A stretch of DNA of 64,000 nucleotides from Trichobilharzia regenti (lineage: Eukaryota; Platyhelminthes; Trematoda; Strigeidida; Schistosomatidae): assembly GCA_944472135.2 (NCBI GenBank), contig OX235264.1, positions 84,764,319 to 84,828,318 of the forward strand. The letters run 5' to 3'. Positions 54,816-64,000 of the stretch are shown here, in pieces. The notes under the pieces were generated by a model. The model did not search any database. It was not told where the DNA came from and worked only from the letters and a program-made list of their open reading frames with translations. Position 1 is the stretch's first letter. Each line of letters begins with the position of its first letter. Made by a program: the position numbers and the translations under genes.

Positions 54816-57482
54816 CTAGGTGCTGTAGTAGATTAGTGCTTGATTCGTTCTAGGAGTAAATAGTTTATTAATATAATCTGTAGAGTGAAACAGTCTGTAT
54901 AGACAGCGTTTGAAGCTTGTAGCCGAAGAGCAAGTTCTGATATCTAGGGGTAGGCTATTCCATATTTTAGAATACATGACTGTGAAGAAGTTTTCACGGA
55001 GTGTTGACTTAAAAGAATGAGTTGTCACTGTGGAAGTTTGGTTACGCAGATCGTAAGAACCTTCCTGTGCGAATTGTATGTCCCTGTTACCTGAGAATGA
55101 TATTTTGTGAAGGACCTTAAAGAAGAATATTAGGTTTATAATAAGTCGCCTTGTCCAAAGTGGGTCGAGTTTTAGGATCATGCACCGTGAGATGTAGTCT
55201 TTCTTACAATCGTAGCCAAGCAGTTTTGAGGTAAAATATCGTTGGATACTTTCCATCCTTAGCTTGTCGCGTGTGCGAGTGCTGCTTATAATAAATGGAC
55301 AGTATTCTAGTAGTGGTCTGACACATGTTTTGTACAGAATTAGCTTGGCTTCATTGTCGTGAAAGTTCCTGAGTATGCATCCTAAGAGCATCCTCGATTT
55401 TCTAGTCTGTGATGCTACTTGCTCTGAGAATGTCAAGTCACTAGAGTACCTCAAGCCTAGGTCAACGACACTTCGGAGTCTTGTTAGGTTAGCAGATTGG
55501 AGCGTTAATTTCAGGTCGATTGAGGGTGCACCGAAGCAGATCCAGCCACATTTGTTCAGATTAAATTGGAGATTCCATAGGGACGACCAAGCAGCCATTT
55601 TATCTAATTCCTTCTGTACTACATTCTCGAAGTTCCCTAAGTCATCACGTTGGAATGTATAAGCTACTTTTAGGTCATCTGCAAAGATGAATGGTTTCCC
55701 GTGCGTGAAGCAAGCGCATATGTCATTGATGTATAGTGTAAATAGGAGGGGTCCAATGACACTACCTTGTACTACACCAGAAGTGATAGGGCTAGGTTTG
55801 GAGGTTGCAGACCCGAGTTTAACTATTTGGGACCTATTGTTAAGGAATGATTTAAGCCATCCTAATAATGGGTCACGTATTCCTAAGGAGTTCAGTTTAT
55901 TTGTTAGCAGTAAATGGTCAACACGGTCAAATGCCTTAGAAATGTCAAAGTAGATGACAAGTACTAGTTGCCGTCTGTCACGACTGCTGGTTACAAAATT
56001 GAAGAAGTCTAGGTGACATGTTAAACATGATCTGGATTTCAGGAATCCATGTTGGTTCGGACTTATGATGTTGCAGCTAAGCATATGTTTGATTAGGTTA
56101 TCTTTGACTAGTCTCTCCATGATTCTAGATGCTATAGGTGTGATATTGATTGGCCGGTAGTTACTGACTTCAGTTTTCGAGCCAGATTTGTGTTTAGGCA
56201 TAATGAATGTAGTCTTCCATATGTCAGGGTAAGTTTGGGTTTCTAGGGACATTGTGAATATTTTAAGCAGTAGTAGAGGAATGTCAGGGCCACCATATTT
56301 ATAGAAGTAAGATGATATACCGTCGGTACCGAAACCTTTTGAACTTTTGAGGGTTCTTATAGTTTGGTTAATATTAGCGTAAGTGAATTGAACAGTGCTA
56401 ATTTGGTTTGGTGTGAGTGGAGATGGAGTTTGTGCCATTTTAGTAATAGGGTGTATATCGAGTAGCTGGACTGAGGGCTTAAGGTAGTTACCTGCAAACG
56501 TTTTGTTGAATAGTTCACATATGTCTGCAGAGTTAGTGCATAGCCTACCTTTGTCTATGAGGAGAGAAATGCTGTGATTTTTGCGATTCATTCGCTTCCT
56601 TAAGATTTCTGTGAGTGCATACACTCTAGCAGGACTGGCTACTGCGATGCGTTCTTCCTTTCTCATACGGAAATCTTGAGCTTGTGTGATGGAGCTAAGG
56701 GTTTTAAGTATTAGACCTAGAGTGCCAAAGTCGTGGTGTTTGAAGTAACTTGTTGAGAGTTTCTTCAGTTTCTTACGATCCTTTGGTTTTATGAATGACT
56801 TTCTGTGTGGGGAAACCTTTAGTGTTTGGAGTGGAATGACAGCATCTAAGCATATGTTTGAGTTATGGTAGAAGATGGTTAGGGCTCTCGATAGGTCATC
56901 AGTAGTGAAGTATTCATCCCATTTGGAGGATCTTAGCATCGATTCAACTAAGGCCCAGTTTGCCTTACTATAGTTCCTATATATTACTTGTTGTGAAGTG
57001 GAGGTATGAGATGCATTGCTACTCAGCGGAATTGGCAGTGCACACATTACTGTTTTGTGGTCGCTCCCTGGGAACTCAGAACCTACTAGCGTTGAAAGGG
57101 GGCTTATATTGTGGCAGAAGATTAAGTCTAGTACGTTGTTACCTCTTGTGGGAGTAGTGACAGTTTGTTTCCAGCCAAGTATATCCAGTGTGTCTAAGAA
57201 CTTATCAAATTTAGTTGGGCCTGTGGGTATATCCCAGTTGATTTCAGGTAAGTTAAAGTCCCCACATAGGATCTTATGATCGTATTGTAAGTCGGTTAAT
57301 TGCTCCAGAGTATTAATGAGTTGGGTCTCGTAATTACTAAAGGTGCCAGGTGCTCTGTAGGAGCATCCAATTAGTGCTGTTACGTTATTTAAGTGTACAT
57401 TAACCCATAGAGTCTCAGGCATGTTAAGTGTACTACTTTCTAGCTGTGATACAGTAAGTTCATTCAAAAGTACATGAGACAA
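54816..57482 (-). pseudogene. CR1-clade endonuclease-reverse transcriptase
   Basis: 888 codons. Endonuclease: ALIGCSYRAPGTFSNYETQL, ILCGDFNLPEINWD, TPTRGNNVLDLIFCH and GSDHKTVMCALP. RT: GFGTDGISSYFYKYGGPDI, SNYRPINITPIASRIMERLV, QHGFLKSRSCLTCHLDFFNF, YFDISKAFDRVDHLLL, GVVQGSVIGPLLFTLYIND and FADDLKVAYTF (catalytic FADD). The C-terminus runs to LFHSTDYINKLF. The N-terminal part of the endonuclease is in the next frame upstream (57464-58111), so one shift near 57470 breaks an otherwise intact protein. Confidence 0.9.
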
Positions 57483-58111
57483 CCCCCTCCCTTACCACCT
57501 TCCCTGTCACACCGAAAGTGTGTGTAGTTATCTAAGCTTATTTCATCATCCAGGATGTCCGAATGACACCAAGATTCAGTGATGACAATTACAGGGGGTT
57601 TGTATATTACTGTGAGTGCTCTGAGCATCGGCAATTTATTTAGAACAGATCTAGCATTTATGAGGATTACGTAAAGATGAGAGTTGAAGTAGCATTTGAA
57701 GTATTTAAGTTCGTTAGTCAGCCCCGAATATGGTTCAGCACCCAGTAGTTCTGCTGGACATGACGATCCTATGTTAAGAGGAGTTTCAGCATCATGCTCA
57801 CCTATGTCTATCGAGTTGGTGTGTGCTGTTTTCGGTGAAGAATTAAGAGTTGGAGTACTGGATTTGCTATAGACTAAGGAATTTTTATTTTTAGTTAGGT
57901 TACAGAAGTGGGTAGGGTTCTTTATTTGGCCTATACTTGTGCAAGTGTCAAGTGTGTCCAATGGATACGGGTGCACTAGACCGTTCCTGTTTTCATGCAA
58001 GGAGGGAGCCAGCACTAGTGGTTTAGGAGTGTTAACATCCCTACCAGCTGTTTTTTCAACGCTGACAGGGACGCGGGGGATAAAAAATGATTGGATCCTT
58101 GTGATGACCAT
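57464..58111 (-). pseudogene. CR1-clade ORF2 N-terminus
   Basis: A basic, Pro/Ser-rich N-terminus is followed by YVILINARSVLNKLPMLRAL and VIVITESWCHSDILDDEISL, the first two endonuclease motifs (Asn and Glu of the active site), and CDREGGKGGGCL. The frame ends at a shift and the protein continues at 57482 and below. Confidence 0.85.
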
Positions 58112-58160
58112 GGCTTATTATTCCACCTATTGTTTGACGCTAGTTGTGTCCTTGTGTGGG

Positions 58161-60485
58161 TAGAGACAAGACGGCATTCATCGTGGGTCAGAGATAATAT
58201 CGATTTAAACGCATGCCGTTTGGACTAGCAGGTGCACGGTTTACGTTCAGAAGACTGATGACGCTATTACTTGAGAACTTGAAAAAAGTGGAGATGTATG
58301 GTGATGATCTCGTCATATACAGTCAAAACGAAAACGATCATGTGAACCATGTAGAAGCCGTGCTGCGACGCATCGAAGAGTTTGGACTGCGCATCAACAA
58401 AACTAAGTCCCAGATAGCCAAAAAGAATGTTACTGTGTTGGGACATAAAGTGGAAATGGTGAGATTAAACCACTACCGGAGAAAATTTTGACGATTAAAA
58501 CGATTCCAGCCCCGAATTCAAAGAGAAAATTGAGGCAATTCTTGGGTAGAGCGGCGTTTTATAGTCGATTCGTGAAGAACTTCAATGAGATAGCAGCCCC
58601 TCCGTACAGGCTACTAGGTGAACCGAAGTTTGTTTGGTCGGAGGAATCGCAGAGGACATTCGACAGAATTAAACACCTGTCCGACCACCAACAAATGACG
58701 CTAAAACTACCTGTACCTGGAAGACAGTTCACAGTGTGCACAGATGCCAGTGACTACGCCATAGATGCGGTCCTAAGACAGGGTGAGGGAATCGTTGAGT
58801 ATGCCAGTCGGGTTTTGACACTCACAGAGAGAAAGTATTCAACGATAGAGAAAGAATGTTTAGCAATGGTATGGGCAGTCGACAAATGGAGACCTTATTT
58901 ACTCGGCCGGTGGTTCCACATCGAAACTGATCATAAGCCGCTACAATTTTTGAAGACAGTGAGAGACCCGCGGGGGAAATTGTCACGGTGGATGTTGCGC
59001 CTTCAGGAATACGATTTTACGATCTCACACGTTCCTGGATGTGAAAATGTCTTGGCAGATTTGTTATCGAGACCAGAAGATGAGTCTGAGTTGCCCGAGG
59101 TCGCGTACGGAGTGCATGCTGTAGAACAAGACCCACTAAAACTTGCACACAGGCAAAGGTTGGACGATACGCTGAATACAGTAATACAAGTGATCACCGA
59201 CGGAATAGAAGTAGATCAAGCTACGGCGGGTAAGGAGCTAGCCACACTACTCAGACAGAGGGATCGACTAAGAGTGAATGCCTACGGGACTCTGACTTGG
59301 CGAGAGAACGACGGAAGCTGGCTGGCTGTCATACCTCAATCGTCGCGCCACGACATGATAGAAGAATGTCACCAGCTAGCACATACAGGCGTGGCCAGAA
59401 CAACCGATCTCCTAAGACAAAGCATGTACTGGCCAGGTATGAGAGAAGACGTAGCAAGATACGTACTTGGATGTCCACGGTGCCAGCTAATGAAAGGCGA
59501 CCGGTGCATACGACCACCGCTTCAGTCGATTCCAGTTACGGCGATAGGTGACTTGTGGTCCGTAGATGTCGTGGGTCCATTTCCTCAGACATCCAATGGT
59601 AATCAGTACCTCTTGGTGATGGCGGAACATGCGACACGATGGGTAGACGCCGTAACGATCCCAGACCAACGTGCTAGGACCGTGACAGAAGCAGTCGTTA
59701 GACACATCGTTGCAGACCACGGCGTACCAAAGACAATATTGATAGACCAAGGTCCTGTTTCGAGAGTGAAGAATTTACTTCCCGTTCGCAACAGCTGGGC
59801 ATCAAGAGGATCAGAACGACCCTCATATCATCCAAAAACGAATGGCCTAACGGAGAGAAACAACCGTACACTGAAGGAGTGGCTGGCCTCGAAGGGCGGG
59901 AACTGGGAGACGGAGCTTCCACTGGTTTTACTAACACATCGGGCTACCACTCAGGAAACAACGAAGAAGTCACCCTTTCAACTGATGTATGGTAGAAAAC
60001 CACGATTACCGATACACAATGAGACCTGGCCCCTGCATCAAAAGTGGAGCACGACGAAATTAAAAGCAGCGCGGAAAGAGGCAGTCAAGAATGTAATACG
60101 GAAGCAGCGGAGTGATGTCGCGAAGTCTCAGATGAAAGAAAGGACGCAGTGCATTACCTTTGCAGTTGGGGACCAAGTGAAGTGTAGAGACAGGAGATAT
60201 ACAGTTGGAGGCAGGCCAGGTTCACGGAAACTCCTTCCAAAGTGGGAAGGACCATACACAATCACAAAAAGACGGGGTCAAGTATATACCATCCGAAGAG
60301 GTGACAAACAGAAACGAGTTAATGCCAGTCAGCTCCAACGATGGGTACAGTGGGACAAGCCGATCAGTAACAATCCTCAACTAGAGAATGTAGCACCCAG
60401 AAGGTCGGAACGTCTGCGTACGAAGCTATTTGACGGAGGGACGAGTGTGGTGAGAGCAGGCTGCTGGCCAATTGGTAGACATTAA
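58161..60485 (+). pseudogene. gypsy RT C-terminus, RNase H and integrase
   Basis: After the CR1 block the RT resumes (DKTAFIVGQR, then a TAA, then KRMPFGLAGARFTFRRL and YGDDLVIYSQ). A frame change near 58490 leads into the long frame: RNase H with CTDASDYAIDAVL, TIEKECLAMVWAV and IETDHKPLQFL; integrase zinc finger (HQLAHTGVA..CPRC); and core with DLWSVDVVGPF, TILIDQG and NGLTERNNR (D,D,E). Between the second Asp and the Glu, about 59755-59825, the frame is locally shifted by compensating indels. The C-terminus is basic (chromatin-directing tail) and runs into the LTR. Confidence 0.87.
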
Positions 60486-60767
60486 TCGACGCTGATTGGT
60501 AGACATTAATCGACGCTGATTCAACAACCAATCACAGCAGACTTAAACGTGGGCAAATATGATTCGCAGATAAATGGCCCTACTTTCCGAGAAATATCGA
60601 AAACAACCAATCAGAAGACTGCGTTTGTCTGCTTAACTTCCGAGAAACAACCAATTAGAATACTGCCTTTTTCTGCTTGCGTAAGCCTTATTAATGTACA
60701 TGAAATATATATGAATATTTTCGTAATAAATCGATCTGCTGCCTGGCTTTTGTCTTTTGTTGTTACA
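60446..60767 (+). repeat. gypsy 3' LTR (322 bp)
   Basis: TGTGGTGAGAG to TTGTTACA. Relative to the 5' LTR it has a 24-bp tandem duplication (unit starting attggtagacatt, near 60470-60517) and two substitutions. The purine-rich gacggagggacgag just before it is the likely polypurine tract. Confidence 0.92.
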
Positions 60768-60771
60768 GTTC

Positions 60772-61104
60772 ATCGGCACAGAACTCTATGCAAGGAGCAG
60801 TCTTCTAAATATAGGCCGTAATTTCTGGAAATTTAAGTGATATCGTCCCAGATATTTAACTCAATATAAGCAGAAAATATGCATCTGGGTTTGTTTGCGT
60901 CATAGGACTCTTAATAATAATAATAATATATTCTCATTTTTTACATGAGGGACGCCAGTTTACAGGCATCATCAATTCGATAATTTACACATAATATTAA
61001 TAAGCATATTTAGTAAAGATAATATAATAAAGTACATTTTTTTCCCTAGCTATGTAGGGTACACCAATTGTATAGGCATGCATAAATATTGTTTTAATAA
61101 TAAT
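60772..61104 (-). repeat. stacked LINE 3' tails in minus sense
   Basis: (AAT)n tracts precede related ends: acatgagggacgccag..acaggcatc at about 60940, atgtagggtacaccaattgtataggcatg at about 61050, and the segment at 61105. Each (AAT)n plus conserved ~45 bp looks like the 3' terminus of a LINE in minus orientation. Confidence 0.6.
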
Positions 61105-61770
61105 AATATATTCCTTCCTGTTTATGCAGGAACATACCAATTGTACAGGCATGGATAATTTATTATATAAATTACACAAAATTTGATGTATAATGGATTT
61201 ACAGTTTGGTTGTTCTTTCTGACATCAAAGTCAGTCGGAACAGTCTGCTATAAAGTCTGTTTGTGTAGCACATAAAGAGATATAGAAATATTGTCTTCGC
61301 ATTAACAAAAAACCCAGACATCACATGTATGTAATACAGATATCTGGGAAAAATAAAGCTTGAAGTCAGTTCTCCTACATAACTTTGTTGTGAACAACAC
61401 CCTTGGCTTAAAGATTATTGATGTATTATATTGAGATCAGTGATATATTTATTCCATTTTTCAGCAGTCTTATCGTAGTTTCATAACAGGAAAGAAATTT
61501 GATCGTGGAGGCGAAAATTAGATAAAGTCATGTTGGGTTGTTTTACTGCATCAAATGGTCCCGAGGTCGATTCCAGAATTCTCCATTTGCTCCATTTGTG
61601 TCTGCATGGCGGACTGTACTCGTAAGTTGAGTAAAATGTTGAAAACCAGTTGCTTCTTTATTTCGGATCATGAATACTCATTTACATCGTATCCGCCAGC
61701 GTCTTTAAATGGTAGAATTGGATCGTTCCTGGAATTTGAGTGATTATGGGATAAATGGTTTGGGATTAAT
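61105..61770 (-). repeat. ~680-bp duplicated segment (copy 2)
   Basis: The partner of 53667-54345, located in the flank of the gypsy element. It diverges from copy 1 right after gggattaatc. No frame with recognisable motifs. Confidence 0.82.
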
Positions 61771-62389
61771 CATAGCATGTCTTCTTCAGGTCGTTTTATC
61801 AGCAGTTACTGTCATAAAAACCAGGCTTCCGAAATCGACAGCCTGACGTTTGGCGAGAAAACTTCCGAACGTTTCAGAAAGCCCCCTTAACAGATATCTC
61901 TTCGAGTTACCGAACGAAACAACCAACCCGATATAAGACATATCCACAAGGTTTTCGCAGATGCAAACAAGAACAGACACACCTACTGGACATTTTTGGT
62001 GATCGATGACTGCTTATTTTCGGTATTCGCTCAATGGACGGGTTGATTGTGTGACCTTCTTATTCATTCCATATCAGCAAAAGAGTTTCATGAATTTCTT
62101 TGGAGTAATTCGAATATTTCGGAGAAATAAGCTAAGTAACCCACTGAAAATTTTATGATGCTAATTCATTGGGACAAACGTACGTGCTCTCCTGATTGAT
62201 GCACAGTGAATAATAGCTTCCACATGTGAATCTGATGGTCTGACTTGCAGTTTTACAGCTTCTGTTGACAACTCGTGGTTGAGTATGGAATCATCATTCA
62301 TAAACTAGTGCGGTGCTGACGCACAAATAGATTTAGGCTATGGCGGCATTTTAAGCCAGTTTGTAGTATCCCGTGACTTATTCACGATA
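61771..62389. other. nothing recognised (possible 5' part of the following LINE)
   Basis: No motif-bearing frame. It may be the 5' UTR of the CR1-clade element whose endonuclease starts near 62390. Confidence 0.4.
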
Positions 62390-64000
62390 TTGCTAATTAA
62401 TGCATGTTCCTTAATCAATAAGATATTTGAACTAAGGACATTATTATTAGTCGCCAAGCTTACTGTAGCTCTGATTACTGAATAATGGTGCTCATCCTCT
62501 GTACTTGATGTGCATACAGGTATCGATGATTACACTGTACACCGTGCAAACAGAGATTGCAAGCGTGGTGGAGGATGTCTCATATATATACATAACTCAT
62601 TTGTAGTCAGTAAGGTGGAAGATGAAATAATGAATAAGGTACCTGACTCACTCTGGGTTGTCTTACATGGAGATAAGTACAAACTTCTCATAGGCTGTGT
62701 TTATCGAGCACCAAGCTCAACTAAAGAAACTGATGCGTCATTAGCTAAATCGTTTGCATACGCATCCTCGTTTAGTGCTAATTACAAAATAATTGCAGGG
62801 GACTTCAATCTTCCAGAAGTCAATTGGCTAACTAGTTCCGGCCCCCAACGCTTCGACGAATTACTTGACACTATAGACTGTTATAGATGGCAACAACACG
62901 TCCAGACACCTACTCGTGGTGACAACATGTTGGACCTTGTTTTTTGTCATGACACAATCCCAGTCTCCACCTATGTTGGTAATCGATTTTCCAGTAGTGA
63001 CCATAGAATGGTACTCTGCTCTCTGCCTTTCTCACCACTAAATACAGGAAACAAACAAGACTCAGGAAGCACAATATGTCGTAGTTACAAATATACAGAC
63101 TGGGGATTAGTCCAAGAACTTATTCGACTCTGTCAATGGGATGACTATTTTACCACTGACTCCCTGGAGGCCGTAGTAACCCTGTTTTACAGGAATGTTA
63201 CCCTTTGTCTAGATACAGTTGCTCCAAAGAAAATAGTGAAATTAAGTAGACACCGAACTGAATATATTCCAAGGACACACCGTAATAAGTTAAGGAAGCT
63301 GAAGAAACAGTACTATTCCACTAAGGATATATCACTATTGCTCTCAATCCACGAGTCTCTTGAATCTATCAAGCGTCTACGCTCTCATAAGGACCTCGAC
63401 GAAGAGTTAACGGCACTTCTTAAAAAACGAATGCAGTCGGCGAGGGAAATCCCATACTTACTTCACGACAAAGTAATCTACAATGAATCTGCCACTATCT
63501 GTGAACTCTTCAGTGATTGGCTTGCAAACTTTAGTTTAGAAACACATATGCCTGGTGAAACCGCTCCCCTTACTAGCTCTTCTCTTGAAAGCATTGTGTT
63601 CACTAATCAACTAATAGTACAAGCCTTAAACCTTCCACTAGTACGGGACCGGATGGCCTCGCTTCGATAATTTTCAAAAACAGTGGGTGTGATATACCCC
63701 TGTTACTTCTTAAATTCTTCTCAATATCTATGGACACTGGCACTTACCCTAGTGAGTGGAAAACTAGCTTCATAATTCCACATTACAAATCTGGTGATAA
63801 AGCAAACGTCCGCAATTACAGACCCATAAATATAACCTCAGCTATCTCACGAATCATGGAGAAAGTTGTAAAAGATCAATTGTCAGACTACCTAATTAGG
63901 GAAGATCTTGTTACAAGGTCTCAACACGGATTTCTCAAAAATAGATCCTGCGTTACTTGCCACTTCGACTTTTTCAACTGCATCACTAGTAGTCGCGAAG
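62390..64000 (+). mobile_element. CR1-clade LINE, runs off right edge
   Basis: The endonuclease starts near 62390 in a decayed frame (ACSLINKIFELRTLLLVAKL, then ALITE and a stop). It is open from 62510 to 63670, and an RT then follows in a shifted frame to the window edge. Related to, but clearly distinct from, the element at 54.8-58.1 kb. The receptor-side flank has no target duplication that could be judged with the 3' end missing. Confidence 0.87.
62510..63670 (+). pseudogene. CR1-clade endonuclease and linker
   Basis: GIDDYTVHRANRDCKRGGGC, LLIGCVYRAPSS, IIAGDFNLPEVNW, TPTRGDNMLDLVFCHD and SSDHRMVLCSLPFS are the endonuclease motifs in order, including the SDH triad. A basic linker follows (RTHRNKLRKLKKQYY). 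The frame ends at a one-base shift in the GPDG motif of the RT (near 63645). In the next frame IPLLLLKFFSIS, NYRPINITSAISRIMEKVV and QHGFLKNRSCVTCHFDFFN continue to the edge. Confidence 0.87.

Larger units (their letters stand above)
53662..58160 (-). mobile_element. CR1-clade LINE cluster inserted in gypsy RT
   Basis: In minus sense the block starts near 58160, carries an endonuclease-RT ORF (58111 to 54816), and ends at about 53662 next to the gypsy RT. The left 680 bp (53667-54345) duplicate a segment that lies outside the gypsy element (61105-61770). The part at 54610-54720 looks like a second, decayed copy of the ORF 3' end, since it resembles 54890-54970. So more than one insertion is probably stacked. 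No clear target duplication was found. Confidence 0.8.
42449..60771 (+). mobile_element. Ty3/gypsy LTR retrotransposon, nested host of other elements
   Basis: LTRs at 42453-42750 and 60446-60767 are flanked by the 4-bp duplication gttc (42449-42452 and 60768-60771), the size expected for a Ty3/gypsy integrase. Coding order, ignoring the insertions, is gag, CCHC knuckle, protease, RT, RNase H, integrase. The RT is cut twice, by a BEL/Pao block (44075-53411) and by a CR1-clade block (53662-58160). The LTRs differ by only two substitutions and a 24-bp tandem duplication, so both later insertions must also be fairly recent. Confidence 0.92.

Overview
The window looks like nuclear DNA of a blood fluke (Schistosoma or a close schistosomatid). 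It is AT-rich and eukaryotic. One minus-strand host gene is stretched over more than 34 kb by introns packed with retroelements. The repeat families are those expected of schistosomes: RTE-clade and CR1-clade LINEs, a Penelope-like element, Ty3/gypsy and BEL/Pao LTR elements, and tRNA-derived SINEs with hammerhead-type cores. The organism assignment is inferred from this combination and from the receptor gene; no search was run.

Host gene (minus strand, about 37.2 kb down to 2.9 kb, continuing off the left edge). Five exons (37003-37218, 36819-36951, 28253-28839, 20806-21164, 2944-3391) join with matching splice phases into 581 codons of a TGF-beta/activin-type type II receptor serine/threonine kinase. 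They encode a signal peptide, a ten-cysteine ectodomain ending in the CCC-x4-CN box, one transmembrane helix, the glycine loop and the VAVK lysine. The first intron is 51 bp; the others are about 8.0, 7.1 and 17.4 kb. The catalytic loop and the rest of the kinase lie beyond the left edge.

Intron fill (3.4-36.8 kb). This holds two near-complete RTE LINEs (22.1-25.9 and 31.3-35.0 kb), several 5'-truncated RTE copies, and an internally deleted mini-RTE just 3' of exon 5 (1.65-2.69 kb). It also holds a ~1-kb palindromic insertion (3.5-4.5 kb), a different LINE (11.9-13.3 kb), a Penelope GIY-YIG remnant (17.5-18.0 kb) split by a SINE, and many copies of a foldback SINE with a tRNA-Thr-like promoter and a hammerhead-like core in its arms.

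Right part (42.4-64 kb). A Ty3/gypsy element with near-identical LTRs and a 4-bp target duplication spans 42453-60767. Its reverse transcriptase is split twice. A BEL/Pao block (44075-53411) with three LTRs holds two complementary defective units, one with gag but no integrase and one with intact pol but almost no gag. A CR1-clade LINE cluster (53662-58160) is inserted further on. A second CR1-clade element starts near 62.4 kb and runs off the right edge. The 37.3-42.4 kb stretch contains old repeat fragments and no recognised gene.

No bacterial features, CRISPR arrays, rRNA genes or functional tRNA genes were seen.
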